Counted from the first letter of the stretch, positions 1-12,577 are shown. The stretch is 64,000 nt of DNA from Tolypeutes matacus (GCA_026826555.1 JAKSZT010053837.1:388770-452769), one strand, 5' to 3'. Translations and numbers: made by a program. Notes: a model not told the origin generated them from the sequence alone.

Positions 1-51
1 CCTGAAAACAAATATAGAAACAAGGAAACAAACAAAAAAAACAACTCAGGA

Positions 52-150
52 GAACCAACGTGGCTCAGTGGTTGAGTGCCGGCTTCCCACATATAAGGTC
101 CTGGGTTCAATCCCCAGACCCAGGACCTCGGAAAAAAAAACAAGAAAAGA
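52..150 (+). repeat. tRNA-derived SINE (DAS-type monomer)
   Basis: Contains GTGGCTCAGTGGTTGAG (A-box side) and GGGTTCAATCCCC (B-box side), followed by an A-rich tail. Confidence 0.8.
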
Positions 151-438
151 ATCAAGTGACTGTTAGCTTTGGAAGAATGAAATTGGTACTGGTTTCAAAG
201 CGTCAGGAGAGGGGCTTCTGACTTGCTACTTTTATTTTATTTTATAGGGTTATAGTGAAAGTACATTTGTGATAAATCATTGAGTGGTAAAGTAATGATT
301 TCCATACTCTTTGGTGTGTATATTATATTTCAGTAAAGGCTTTTGAATACATTTTCATATTAGAACAAGTAATCTAATTCATATAAGACTTTTGTGATCA
401 TATATTATTTTCATTTTGTGAACTCAGGTGTTTGAATT

Positions 439-550
439 CTAAAGCTCATGCTTACAAATATATAATTTTGAAGATCCACAACTGTCTGATTGAAGACCAT
501 CTATGAGTAGCATAGCACAGTTATAGTTTTCATTTTATGCAACTATTATC
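439..550 (-). pseudogene. KLRC1-like: KLRC copy 1 exon 6 with premature stop
   Basis: The acceptor CATAACAG at 551-558 is intact and in phase. The frame reads IIVA and then TAA at 535-537. After the stop the family sequence continues unbroken: NCAMLLIDGLQSDSCGSS, then YICKHEL and a TAG at 439-441. A single stop in an otherwise well-kept exon could be a recent lesion or a sequence error. Confidence 0.82.
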
Positions 551-871
551 CTGTTATGGAGAAAAATGAATAATTCCATTATATTTTATGAGGGCAATTA
601 ATGAATCAATGCCATTTTGCATGTAACAGTAATAGAGAATATTATAAAATGGGTAATTTCATTTTTCACATAATAATAGTAATAGTTGGTTATTTTGAGA
701 AATGAGTACTCAATACTTAACATATTTATATGAATATACATTTCATTCATTTTCAGTATCTTTCTACAAAGCCTATAATGCAATTTAAACAAATGTATTA
801 ATAGTCTTCTTCTGAATTTTTCTTTTTTGTATGCTTTCTTCTTCTATATAGCATCATTCAGAAAAACTCAC

Positions 872-972
872 ATTTTGCTGAAATTTGAGCTGTGTGTCCA
901 TAGCCATGGTTGATCACTGTGTTCACGGTAGAGTCCAATCCATGAGATAAATAATAGAGACTTCAGAAAATT
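872..972 (-). pseudogene. KLRC1-like: KLRC copy 1 exon 5 (CTLD part 2)
   Basis: 101 bp with a TTCTGATAG acceptor and GTGAGT donor. It encodes NFLKSLLFISWIGLYREHSD and then QPWLWTHSSNFSK. Open and in phase with exon 4. Confidence 0.83.
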
Positions 973-1659
973 CTATCAGAAAACAAAGGATTTTTATTTA
1001 AATGAACATTAAAATGATTTTATTATATTTTTAAATACAGGTAGTGTTTTCTTTCATGTGATCTTGAATTTTCAAAAGACTACTAGAAAGAGTACTAGAG
1101 TCTATTCTAACAATAAAAATACACTAAAGTTGAACCCCCCTTTTTATTTTGCCAAATATTTTCATGAATGTTTGTACTTTTGACTCAGAATTAACTATTG
1201 CAAAGTTTATAATTAATAGGATTATTCTTCCTGTGTTAATAAGGAAAATTTAGATTTATGTGATTTAATAATTGTTCCATTTCACAGAATCAACATAGTA
1301 GGAATTTAAAAGTTTCCAGATATATCCTTTTAAATCAATGTATTTTTCTACTGTTTCCCAGAGTTAGAGCTTTTTGAAGGAAATAAAGGGGCTGCTGTTG
1401 AGGAGATAAATGATATTGAAGCAAAAAAATTTGTTTTCTTGACCCCAAACTAGATTAGACACAATTTTATGTTTCCGTATTGTTGGAATACCAGTGGTCC
1501 AGACCAAGTGTCTCAGACCCATTTCTTTCTTATAATCCCCGCTAAGTGCAACTATAAACCATCCTGCTAGTCTCCACTCAGAGTAACTAAAAAGACACAG
1601 CAAAAGAGAACTCTGGAATGTGGAAAGAGAAAAGTGAAATGGTTTGGGAAAAACTAGAA

Positions 1660-1933
1660 GAACAGATGGATACAGGCCATCATATATTTCATCGTAACTT
1701 ACAAAATTGCACGGGACAGAGTGTAAACTATAATGTAAACCTTAGTCTACGGTTAGTGGCAATGCTTCAACACATGTTCATCAATTGTAACAAATGTACC
1801 ACACTAATGAAGGAGGTTGTTAATGTGGGAAAGTGTGTGTGTGGGGGGAGGGGCATATGGAAATCCCCTAAATTTTTTATGTAACACTTACGTAATCTAA
1901 AGTTTCTATAAAACAAATAAATTTTTTAAAAAA
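1660..1933 (+). repeat. Xenarthran LINE-1 3' end
   Basis: Starts GATACAGGCCATCATATATT, contains TCATCAATTGTAACAAATG and ends in an A-rich tail. The same sequence is at 24640-24895 and inverted near 48920-49190. It interrupts sequence that is continuous in unit B (35150-35220), so it inserted in unit A only. Confidence 0.75.
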
Positions 1934-2859
1934 GAGCATCAGGGCATCATATACTCAACCCAACAGAAGAAGGTGACCTAGTTCTAGTGATTCCTGACCT
2001 TCAGCCTAGTGATAGAAGGTGGTTCAGGTAAGTTTATCCCTTCTCTGAATTGAAAGACAGTCCTGATTTCAACACAAGGCAAGCCTGGCATTACTAGTAA
2101 GAGGGATCAACCGAGAGATCTACTAAAGTAAGAGCCAGGAGGAAGTGCTTTTCCTCCCCCAGCAAGAGAAGACAGAGCTGTAGAGAAGGGAAGAGAAAAT
2201 GGAGATCCCATGACAAGTGCTTAGCCCAGCAAGCCACTTTAAGAGCAATGAACTGCCACTTTCCTATCCAGAGACAACAGGCAGCCTGGCCACACTGGCA
2301 AGGAGGATCCAGCCACAACTAGAGGTGTGGGAAGCCTCTTCATTCCTGCAGGCCTAGGATTTTTATCTTCCACTAAGAGAAACTGGGGCAGACAGGCATC
2401 CCCCACAGTTAGGGGACAACCCACCACAACACATCCCCAGCCAGGGAAGTAAGCTTTGATGCATAGACTGGTTCCACCCATCCAGTGGCACCAGGTGGCC
2501 TGGCCTGGGGAAACTTCTCCCAACCTCTCAGGCAGCACCAGTGGAAACTAGCGGGAACCCCAGTAGCACCATATAAACGAAGCAGAACAAAGTAGTACTG
2601 CAAAGACCCTTAAAATTAACATGCCATTGGAACCATAGCCAAAACAGTATCCCAGGAACTGTATGCTAAACATAAACAGGGTGCTGCATACTAAAATGTA
2701 AAATGCACAGTAATACTTGCAGACTTTAGTGCTTTTCTCTAAGTATAAAGGAGCACATAGGCAGAAAACCATTAGATTCATAGAAGGCTTGAGCAACACC
2801 ATCAGCCGTCTTGACCTAGTTGGCATTTATAGAACACTCCACACAGCAGCAAGGAACAC

Positions 2860-3380
2860 TGGGAGAAAATGGCGGTGCTCACTGGGATGCAGAGACTGGC
2901 GATTGCAGGCAGAAAGTTTATTGGGAAGCTCTCCCAACCGAGAGGGTCTGAAGAATAGACTTCAGCGCTCCCCACCCCCAACATGGCAGGGGTCTGAAGA
3001 GAGATTTCAGCCAGCTCCTGGAAGGGGTGGATATGACTTTATACAGTACATCAATAGGCAGGGAAATGCTAGTCCGTGGGCAGGGGGTTAGAGTCCGAGC
3101 ACAGCCTGGGGCCAATAAGGGGCTGTAAAAGTAAATTCCTCTGGTGTATGGCTTGGGGATAGTGGGCTAAGAGGTGGGGTATTCTTGGAGTGCAGGAGTG
3201 TTTGGTGGTACCTGGAAGGGGTGAGGATCCTTATGTGCTCCATTCCCACTGTGATATGGCTCCTTTGTTCATTTTTGGGGGAGATGCATGTAGGTTGTAC
3301 CTTGCTCAGTTGATTAGAATGGAGCCACAGCCTGATGACCCGTTAATCTTTGCAAACCTTGTAAGGGGGAACCTCTAACA
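2860..3380 (-). mobile_element. Solo LTR of an endogenous retrovirus
   Basis: 521 bp with TG...CA ends, flanked by the 5-bp duplication AACAC. On the minus strand it has TATAAA near 3043 and AATAAA near 2920, about 60 bp before its end, as in a U3-R-U5 layout. No internal viral genes are present. It lies in intron 4 of KLRC copy 1 and is absent from units A', B and C. Confidence 0.72.
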
Positions 3381-3429
3381 AACACACAGTCTTTTCATGT
3401 GTACATGGTACATTCACAAAGACAACATT

Positions 3430-4090
3430 CGGGGTAAAAAAAATTTCAATAAATTTTAAAGAATTGAAATCATACAAAGTATGTTCTTTGAGCACAATGG
3501 ACTATAACTAGAAATCAAAAATTAACAAAAATATGAACCAAGATGTCGAAAAGAATGTCACAGGGGAAATTAGAAAAAAAATTTGAATAGAATAAAATGA
3601 AAACATAGCATATCAAAATTTGTCAGCTATATCTAAAGCAGTGCCATCTTTACATGGGAAAAAAAGAAAGAATAAAAATAAAATACAAATAAATTGGAAT
3701 GGAAGAACTGAAACTAATTTCATAGATGATTAAAATGGATGTATAGAAAATCCAAATGAATGTACCAGTAAATTATTATAATAAAATATAAGGTTAGCAA
3801 GATTGCTGGATGCAAGATTAATATATTCAAATCAATTGTAGTGTTATATATTTGCAACAATAGAAAAGTAAATATAAAATATGAGTTCAACCAAACAAAA
3901 ATGTGCAAGGCTTCTATATAAAAGTAGAAAACAGTGTTGAGAGAAAAATAAATGGCAGATTATGTTAAGACACAATATCATAATTCAACAATTATGCTAT
4001 TGATTAAATAAAATTTCAATAAAGTCATAGTATAATTGTGTGAATATATTTATATAGAGAGTTAAAGGATTAACTAACAAAATACTCTTT
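3430..4090 (+). repeat. Old LINE-1 fragments shared by all units
   Basis: Degenerate ORF2-like sequence (AACTAGAAATCAAAAATTAA) matches 37215-37300 in unit B. The later part (3710-3890) matches 39000-39160 in unit B and 60540-60690 in unit C. Confidence 0.55.
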
Positions 4091-4094
4091 TTTA

Positions 4095-4205
4095 AGGAAT
4101 TATTTATCTATCCCCCCCACCTTGGTTGTTTGCACTTGCTGTGTCTGTCTGTTCATTGTGTGCTCGTCTTCCTTTTTAGGAGACACCAGGAACCAAACCT
4201 GGGAC
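4095..4205 (-). repeat. DAS-type SINE fragment
   Basis: Antisense of the SINE core (ACCAGGAACCAAACCTGGGA) plus the GTGTCTGTCTGTTCATTG tail part. AACAAAATACTCTT is duplicated on both sides as target site. Confidence 0.7.
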
Positions 4206-5942
4206 CTCCCATGTAACAAAATACTCTTGAATAAGAATTTTAAAGGAATTATTTACTCTACTGAATACCAATATTCAGAGGCTTTAGTAATTTGGTCCTT
4301 GTGGTACTCATGCAAGAAAAAAACAGAATGGTGAAATATGGTTGTATTCAGAAATACACACACACACAATTTATAACAAAGGGGGCATAGAGAAGAAGGG
4401 AGAAATGATAATCTTTGCTATAAATTATGCTCCACCAATTAGAAATGATATATTAAAGTATTGATTCTCTTCTAGTTAATAGCATCATAAATACAGTTTT
4501 ACAAAAAATAAACCAAATAGATTGTAGATAGAAATGTAAATAAAAGAGAGAAAGGCAAAGAAAAAAACCCTACAGATTAATATAGGAGATTTTCTTCATG
4601 AAATATGGTTAATTGCTGAAATAGATCCAAAAAAGCACTAATAACCTCAAAATCATAAATTGAACTATGTTAACATTAATAAATTCTGTTCTTTTGTTGT
4701 TTTTTGGGTTTTTTTTTTTTTTTTTTGCTTTAACACTTCAAGAGTTCTAAAAGAATTAAGTTTTGCTTGACTGATTATTTGAAAATGAATGCTTTATCTC
4801 AATGAACCATATACTACTTATAAAGAATTGAAGGCATCCTCCCAAAGTGAGGCACTTTTGTTAATTTATCCTAATTGTTTTGGCTGGGAAAATTGGCATC
4901 TCTTTAATAATTCATCCATTGAGCCAACACCATTCCACAAATCAAATTGGAGCTACAGAATTTATTGCTACCTCCCTCACTAATCACTCAGTACATATCT
5001 AAGCTGAAGTACTGGCCCCTTCTTACTCCCTTTCCCTCCCCCACAATCCCCTACCATTATACATACATTACAGAGTATATCCACATGTACACTCAAATAC
5101 CACTTCCCCTTTGAAGCAAACCCTGCTTTCTCTTCCAAGGCTACAAAGCTAAATAAGACATGGTTCCTGAGTCTCCTGGGCTCCAGCTTAAGCCCTGCGA
5201 GTGCAAGAACTCTGTCTTCTTTAACAAGCTTTGATCCTTCACAGTGCCTTCAAGAAAAGACACCCAATGTATGTGAAATGAAGGAAGGAAGGGAGGGGAG
5301 GGAGGGAAATAAATTGAATGACAGATCTATTTCCTGAGTTTAAAAAATTACTTTGTTTATTATTTATTTCTTTCATACACTTATAAATTTAAATCAATTA
5401 TTTGGATAGAGTGTTCAACATATGTTTTTTTTTTTTTTCCTTTTTTTTTTTTTTTATTTGTCAATATATGTTTTTTCCCAATTAATTTATTTGCTAAATG
5501 TCTAGCTTTCATCCTTTCTTAGCTGACCTTTGGTTGAGTTTTCAGAATGTTGCCACCTGGATGTCTATTTCTGTTTCTCTCTCTTTCCCTCTCTCTTATT
5601 CCTTTAAAATATGTGAGCTAAAAAAGTTACCCTAAATGACAATCCAATGTATGGTTGAGGCGGTGGCTCATACTCATCACACACTGAGCAGGACAAAGAG
5701 CCCTCAGTACAGACTTGGGAATGCTGGACTGTCTGGGCTCTTTCACTGACTCCTAGGGACCTTGAAAGTTTCCTACTCTGAGATCCAGAGTTCTCACTTA
5801 AAATGAGAGGTTGTAACAGGTGCATCTTCAGGTTCCTTTCAGCTTTAGGTCTTCTGGAGGATTAATTCTCTCTATTCTGCTCTGATGGGTTTACCATAAA
5901 AGACTAACCTCATGAACAGGCAAAACAGGAAACTGCCTAAAT
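4206..5942. other. Intron 4 of copy 1, no gene seen
   Basis: AT-rich intronic sequence with a T-run (4710-4726), a purine-rich GGAA/GGGA stretch (5281-5310) and T-runs (5425-5455). No exon or clear coding frame. Confidence 0.5.
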
Positions 5943-6145
5943 CAGGGACAGGTAAATGATGGCCCACAGGCCAAATTCAGCCCAGTGCCTGTTTTTGTAA
6001 ATAAAGTTTTACTGAAACACAATCACACTATTGTTTAAGTATTACCTGTGACTGTTTCTGTACTCATAATGGCAGAGTTGCAATATAATTGGCCTGCAAA
6101 GTCCCAAATATTTGGCCCTTTGCTAAAAATGTCTGCCAATCCCTG
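5943..6145. mobile_element. hAT-like non-autonomous DNA transposon
   Basis: About 200 bp with inverted ends (CAGGGACAGG and, on the other strand, CAGGGATTGG). The body matches the familiar mammalian repeat with GTAAATAAAGTTTTACTG. The flanking 8-mers GCCTAAAT and GTCTATAT look like a diverged target duplication. Confidence 0.6.
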
Positions 6146-6579
6146 GTCTATATGATGTGCTTTGAGGTATGTGATGTCTTACCTAAAGAACTCCCCTAAA
6201 GACCTGGAATTTTACCATTAGTGGTTAAAAAATGCACAGATCCTTTGAAAAGACAAAACTCCTTAAACATTAAGCAAATAGACAGTTTGTGGGAATCAAG
6301 TGATTCCTACCTGGGGCACTAGAGGGAAAATGGAGGGGCTCTGGAACACCAAAGCAAATTGGTCAAGCACCAAAAATAAACATGCTTACAACCTGGTTTT
6401 TCCTGGGTTGACCTTGGACAGATGAGTTTCCAGATCTAGAGTCCTAGAGTAGAGTCCTAAAGCACAATTCCTGACATCACAATGGGTTTTCATCTAAATA
6501 TGTAAAGATGCCTCCTTGCCTAGCCCCTCATATCCAACAGCATACACCTGCAGGAGGGTGGATGCCAGGTACAATAATA

Positions 6580-8090
6580 AAATAAAATCACTAAGGGTCG
6601 ATATACATTATTACCACATGCAGGTTCTGATAAAATGGTGTGTTGGAATCTCAAAATCCATTACGCTTAGTAAAGGATGCCAGACACACACAAAAACCCA
6701 TGCTGTATCATTCCACATTTACATGAATTCCACAAACAGGTGATACCAATCTATGGTGACAGAGGTCAAAATAAGGCTGCCTGGCAGAAAGTGGGTAATT
6801 TGATGGGAAAAGGGTATGAAGGAAATTTCTGGATTGATGGAAATGTTCGCTGTTTTGAAAAATAAATAAATAAGTGAACAAATGAATGAATTAGATAAGT
6901 AAGTAAATAAATAAATAAATTCTGCTCATTAAAAGACTATGAGAGCAACAATACATCATAGATGGGGGAAAAAGCTATTTGTGTCTCATAAAATCAAGAA
7001 AGAGCTCACACCCAAAATATATCAAGAACTTGAGAGGAAAAGCCAAACAACTGCATAGGAAAAATGGACAGGAGACAGGAACAGACCCTTCACAAAAGAG
7101 GCCATCTTACTGGCTAATAGCATATAATAAGGTATTCAAGCTTACTGTAATCAGGAAAATGCCTGTAACTATCATAATGACATTGCTATATAACCAGCAG
7201 AAGTTCTGCTATTAAAATTCCTCACAATGCTAAGGTTTGATGAGGACGTGGATCAAATGATGTGTTCAGACAATATAGGATAAAATGTGTGTTTGTAAAA
7301 TGAACTAGGAAACTCTTCGGTGAATCGAATAATCTTTATATACATATATAATTATGGCCCAGAAATTTCATTCCTATGCGTATATGTAATATATGTACAA
7401 AAGACATTATCAAGGATATTCAGAGACTAATTTCATAACCCAAATATTAGAAACAACCTAAATTTCCATAGAATTGATTTTTAAAGTATTGCATTTACAT
7501 AACACAGCAGTGAAAATTAACAAAGTACAGCCAACGGAGACAATATAAGTGACTTGCATAAATGTCATATGTGAGTTTAAGGAGGCAGACACAGAAATGC
7601 ATTCTATGGGATTCCATTTATGTACACTGAGGGGACACTAATCTGCATTATTAAAAGTCAGGATAATGATGGCAGAGGAGGGAAGAGAAGTGATGAGCGC
7701 AGACTAAGGGCAGGAGCACTGGGACACTGCTCACCTCCAGCTCTTCAACTGAGTTGTAGTTACATGGGGTCATTCACTCTGTGAACAGTCTGCACAGTTA
7801 TGAGATGTTTAGTTTGCTTTATGTATTGCAAAATTAATAATAAAGTTTATTTTAAGGAAAAGTATTTATAGCAGCATTGTTTTTCAAGAAAACCAAGAAC
7901 TAGAAATGAGCAAATGTTCATTAATAGTATAAAAATATAAATGACATATTCTAAATTCAAACAATAGAATGTAACAGATTTCAAAAATAAAGCATATGGC
8001 CAGACGAAAATATGGATGAATCCTGCAGACATAATCCTGACTGAAATAAGCAAGACAGTAATATAAGTTTACAAAGTAGGCGGAATTTTA
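6580..8090 (+). repeat. Old LINE-1 3' fragments
   Basis: At least two decayed pieces of ORF2 end/3' UTR: 6580-6870 (CCAGACACACACAAAAACCC, TATGGTGACAGAGGTCA) and 6940-8090. No intact frame. Confidence 0.55.
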
Positions 8091-8218
8091 TTCTTTAAAT
8101 TGCATAGGAAACTTCTGGGGTATCAAAAATGTTTCTTGATAAATACTTATTCTATCAACATATATTTCTTTTTGTATGTTATAGCTTATAAAAATGTTTC
8201 AAATATTTAAAATCTTAC

Positions 8219-8370
8219 CATTTCTTCTTCACTATCTATGTAAAGCAGATTAGATTTCCTCAAAGCACAGGCCATCAAACTTTCATTCCATGTTTTTCTT
8301 TCAATACCAATGTAATAACAATTGTTGGAATACGTAAACCACTCCTTAGGACAACGACCACAATGATATG
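8219..8370 (-). pseudogene. KLRC1-like: KLRC copy 1 exon 4 (CTLD part 1)
   Basis: 152 bp with intact splice sites. It encodes [20 protein letters not shown], then [18 protein letters not shown] and ends EEEM. It is the best conserved CTLD exon in the window, with all expected cysteines and the CPxEW tryptophan. Confidence 0.87.
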
Positions 8371-8885
8371 CTGAAGAAAGATTATAAATTATTATCGAGA
8401 AACAATTTGAATTTTAAAAAATGAAAAATAAACAATACATTTGCATAAGAGAGATAGATAAATGCAGCATTCCAGGCTGTTACATATAAAACAAAACACA
8501 CCGACTCATATACACAGCCGCAAAAAAGTTTCAGCCTCCCAACCCCTACTCCATTTACTCAAACAAAGCAAAGAAAAACCCATCCTATACATGTCCTGAA
8601 ATCACTGAACAACACTAGTTTATTGCAATTGTAAAATTATTTACTTATCACATTATATCAATAGGAAATTTGATCCAAATGGAAAAAGGAAGTAATAGTG
8701 ATTTTAAATGAATACTTCTTATTGTTCCATAAGAAGGCATATTCTAATATAAATGGTATTTGTGAAAATTTATTCCCCAATTTTAGTGTTTCCCCCAAAA
8801 AAAATCTTTTATCAATTTCTGCATGGCCTAAATTAGAGATAAAAATGTAATCTTTACTATCAGACCTTTTAAAGTAATTACATAC

Positions 8886-8939
8886 CTTTCTGGGTTCTTG
8901 TTATCAAAGAAGAATTTTTCTGCTCCAGTATTACAGTAG
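8886..8939 (-). pseudogene. KLRC1-like: KLRC copy 1 exon 3 (stalk)
   Basis: 54 bp with a TTTTCTAG acceptor and GTATGT donor. It encodes STVILEQKNSSLITRTQK, close to the human stalk and with an NSS glycosylation site. No defect seen. Confidence 0.82.
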
Positions 8940-9252
8940 CTAGAAAATTTAAAGTAATTTTTATAAAGATTAATATTTGCTGCAAATAAATCATAATAAT
9001 TTTAGTTTCTTAGTTTGGATTCCAGTATATTATTTAAATTAGAATAATGTATTATTAACAATGATTTTACCAAGAAAAAATAAGAAAGTAATGAAGGTTC
9101 TGGGAAAAACATTCCAACAACCTAATGGACCAAACTTTAACATTTATTACAGTCTTTGATTTAACTTTACTTTCAAATATCAATTTTTGTTTCTCAATAA
9201 TCTTTTCAGTCTCAATGCAATCCTTTGAGATGTGAGATAAAAATTGATATAT

Positions 9253-9320
9253 ACAAATATACTAACATATATATATAAACACACACAATTATATTTATAT
9301 ATTTAGAGAGAGAGACAGCT
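9253..9320. repeat. AT/AC/AG simple repeat
   Basis: Runs of TATATATA, CACACACA and GAGAGAGAGA in intron 2-3 of copy 1. Confidence 0.6.
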
Positions 9321-9572
9321 GATATACAAACACACACTTAGAATTAAAAACAAATTCTTCCTACAATCATTTTGTTATTTATACTTTTGAAAAGTTGAGA
9401 ATAACCTTTCCACATTCAGTCCACATTGGTGAGGCATCTCTATTTGCCAAGTTTAAGCAAACACAAATTAATACATTAAAATGAGAGTTCTATTTCCTAA
9501 TAATATGCAATGTTTAGAGGCACTTTCAAATCTTTAAAGGGAAGATTCCCTCAGAACCTTTAAAACACTTAC

Positions 9573-9674
9573 AAGGAATCTCTCTGGCTGCCACTGTTAC
9601 CACAATGGCCGTCAAGACAAGACACAGGAGTCCCAGGGTCCCAGCAGTCAGCCTCCCTGGAAGAGATGGGAAAT
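9573..9674 (-). pseudogene. KLRC1-like: KLRC copy 1 exon 2, broken acceptor
   Basis: 102 bp by alignment, encoding DFPSLPGRLTAGTLG and the hydrophobic LLCLVLTAIVVTVAA. The expected acceptor AG is AC (complement of 9675-9676). Inside the exon, a pyrimidine-rich tract ends in TTCCAG and could splice at 9656; this removes six codons and keeps the frame. The donor GTAAGT is intact. Confidence 0.83.
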
Positions 9675-10081
9675 GTGCAGAGAAATGGAAACACTGAGGA
9701 AAGATAGATCCAGCCAATGTTTAGAAGATTTACATACAAGAGAACCCATATGCACGGGAGTCACGGACATAAACTTTGGATCTTAAAACAACATCCCCCA
9801 CTGTAATTTTTCTCTAAGAATATACCATCGCATTTTCAGTAAATATAAGGTTCTGTGGCTGTTCGTCAAAGACTGCAAATATCTACAGTGCCTGAATAAA
9901 ACTGCTGTTCAGATTTCATATTAAAACACCATATATCCACTTCAAGTTCTGAGCCTCAGAACAAAACCCATGTGAGCCTAATCCCTAAACCTGTTCCAGT
10001 TCTACAACTTTACCTTCCCTCTCTTCCTTTGCAACTGCACATCATAGTACCATTTTATTGAGGATGGATTAAATATTTTAC

Positions 10082-10268
10082 CTCTGCAGTGTGAATTCTT
10101 GTCATTTCCTTGAAGATCCTGAGAAGCATTTTGAGAATTTAATTGCACATAGGTTATTTCCTGCTCAGGGACAGAAACGGAGCAATGAATGCCCTTAGGT
10201 TTGACAGGCTGTCTCTTTGGGTACTTGGCCAGAGTCATTTCAGAGTAAGTTACTGTTTGGTTATTCAT
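10082..10268 (-). pseudogene. KLRC1-like: KLRC copy 1 exon 1
   Basis: 187 bp, open, with a GTAAAA donor. It encodes [19 protein letters not shown] and later [18 protein letters not shown]. The ATG at 10268 is chosen by alignment to the other copies. Another in-frame ATG at 10334 would add 22 residues with no family counterpart. Confidence 0.85.
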
Positions 10269-12510
10269 CTCTGCAGCTGAGTGTTGTGAGAGATTGTATT
10301 CTGTGAGAACTGTGCTTAAGAAAGGAATATACACTGTCTATAATGACAAGATCACAAAATCAAACTGGGGAGGTGGGTGGAGTTACGTTTTAGTGCTCAT
10401 TTTGCAGTTGTAGAACCTAAAGTTTTGGTTCTGGTTTTTACTTACAGCTTTGAACAAGTGTCTCAAGGTGGAATAATTAATTTTGGTTTTAGATACACTG
10501 CATTTGACAGAATAACATTGGTTAGAGTAATGAAAAGGAAAAATTTAATGAGCAATTGAGACGTTCATAAATAAGAAAATCATCATTTAAAGTCAGATTC
10601 CACAGAAGTATTTTAACACCACTGTAATATGTGTGATAATTAAAATGCTGTATTGGAAACAAATGATCTATCAGTTTTTCTGTTTTGAAATCCAAAATGA
10701 TGGTTAAAGCCTAAGTGCTCCAAAGACAGGGGAATTAGAAAGTTAACATAATTACTAGCTTATTGCTCCAAATTACTTTGATTTAGTGATAAACACTTAT
10801 CTATTAAAAGACAGTGAGGCATTAACATGTGATCTTTTTCTTAATAATGAATGGGTGGAGAGTTCTGAAAAGTTATTAAAATAAGGAAATATCTTGTATG
10901 ATGGAAAACATTATTTGACACACTAAGCTTATCCAAAACCTAAAGAATAATGGCACCACCATTAAAAAAAAAAAAGATAACTAAAAGATTTCTTTAACAG
11001 AAGTAATTGGCAATTGATTTAATGGCTAAAATATGAGGACATAAATCGATAAATAGGAGTGCACACTATTTATGGCATAACATTTACTTCAAACTTCCAG
11101 TAGATCATATTGTTGTTACACTCAGTGTCAGTTCCTTTAGTTGTGTAAGTTATTGTAATAATTCAATAATTTGATATAACACATAATTATTAAATAATAT
11201 ATATTATTATTTTAAATATATTAATATAACTTGAAAAATAAGTCAATGGGATCTGGAGTCAGTAAGATCTAGATTTGAATTCTAGCTTTGAAACTTATGA
11301 TAAACAATGTTTGAAAAGTTACTAGTGTTAAATAGGAGTAGAAAGTAATGAAGTAGAATAGCAACATAAAAAGCAGAACTTATCAATGAATCCAAAAAGT
11401 TGATTCTTTATAAGACAACAATGACAAGACAGAAACTACATGAGGTCTGGAATTGTTCCACCAAATGCTTCTAAAGGAATTTTTTAGTAACCAATGTCAC
11501 CATCTGCACTACATATGTGGATGCCTCACAGTCTGTATCATTTATGTGGCACTGACCCACAAATTTTTTAATTGTTGGTTTCCCTTTTATATAATAATGG
11601 TTTATTCATTCAACAAATGTCTATTCATTAACTACCATGTTTGAGGAACAGGAGATCTGAATTAAAGGATTGTTTGATATGATCATTTTTTCATCAAATT
11701 AACATAAAAAATTTATTAGTGTTTAGTATTCTAGTATACTAATCAAATATGGAAATAATAATAAATACAACGTAAAGCATATAAAACACTTAACACTTAT
11801 CTGGCACTTATAATCTCTCAACAGATGTTAACTATTTTAATTTTTATTTTAGTCACAGTCACCATATTATTGTTTCTGATCCATATCAGTTAGAAATAAT
11901 AAAAGAACTCTAGACAGGATTCTGCTGAAAATGTGTTTTTCATTATTTGCAATGTTTTTAGTTCAAAAATTTTAAGTCTTTTGACATTTATTATCAAGTT
12001 CATATTAGCTTTTTTTTGGAAAACACCTCATCCTGATTTTTCCTAAATATCAAGCTGTTTTTATTAATCTAAGTAAGTGTACAAGAAATTATATTTGGTT
12101 TGTACAATTCAATGATTTCCTTCTTAAAATCCAGTAAAAAAATGACAGGGCTAAATACAAAATAATACATTATTATATAAGAAACATCTTCAACCAATTA
12201 CAAAGTCCAAAATTAAGTGTTCATTGTTAAAAGCTTATGAGATTTCACTTTTAAGTGAGAGTAATTTAAAAGCTCAAATCTGTGCATGTGTGTTTATGCA
12301 TTTGACTAATTCTCTATAAGTAATAATGTGAATGACTTAAGAAATATTTCATATTTGAGGTACACTTTTTACCCCAAATCACTCAAAGACTCCATTGTTC
12401 TACTTTGATTTCATTGTACATTAATACCTTAGCTGCATCATGGGCAACATTTGTAATCTCCCACTTAACGAGGTGGGCGAGCAGGAAGACAGGAAGGCCG
12501 CGGCACATAC
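10269..12510. other. Upstream region of KLRC copy 1
   Basis: Non-coding, AT-rich, and aligned along its length with 41538-43289 in unit B. No confident TATA-type core promoter could be fixed by eye. Confidence 0.5.
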
Positions 12511-12577
12511 CTTCACCAGAAAGTCACGCATCCTTTAGTAGGGAGGCTGGTGACACTCCTAAAGAGGCCTGCTATAG
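12511..12577 (-). other. Candidate non-coding upstream exon of KLRC copy 1
   Basis: A 67-bp minus-strand segment has a strong acceptor (TTTTCTTACCCAG) and a strong donor (GAAG before GTATGT). Both sites are conserved at 43290-43348 in unit B. It lies about 2.2 kb upstream of the copy 1 ATG. A 5' UTR exon is plausible, but no transcript evidence is available here; a chance pair inside a duplicated block is the alternative. Confidence 0.35.

Larger units (their letters stand above)
439..10268 (-). pseudogene. KLRC1-like: KLRC (NKG2A-like) copy 1, damaged
   Basis: Same six-exon NKG2 receptor plan as copy 3: exons at 10082-10268, 9573-9674, 8886-8939, 8219-8370, 872-972 and 439-550. The tail has VTYSEM at Tyr8 (Met at +3, off-consensus) and a good ITIM, ITYVQL, at Tyr40. 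The membrane segment has no charged residue inside. Two lesions are visible. The exon 2 acceptor reads CTGCAC instead of CTGCAG. Exon 6 has an in-frame TAA at 535-537, 28 codons before the family stop. A cryptic acceptor 18 nt into exon 2 would keep frame. The product would end after about 200 residues without the last CTLD cysteines, so it is probably non-functional, although the remaining exons are well kept. Intron 4 is about 7.2 kb and holds a solo LTR, LINE-1 pieces and a hAT-like element. Confidence 0.8.

Noticed and set aside
60..130. tRNA gene
   Set aside because: A- and B-box-like motifs belong to a SINE with an A-rich tail; no cloverleaf-quality tRNA was seen.
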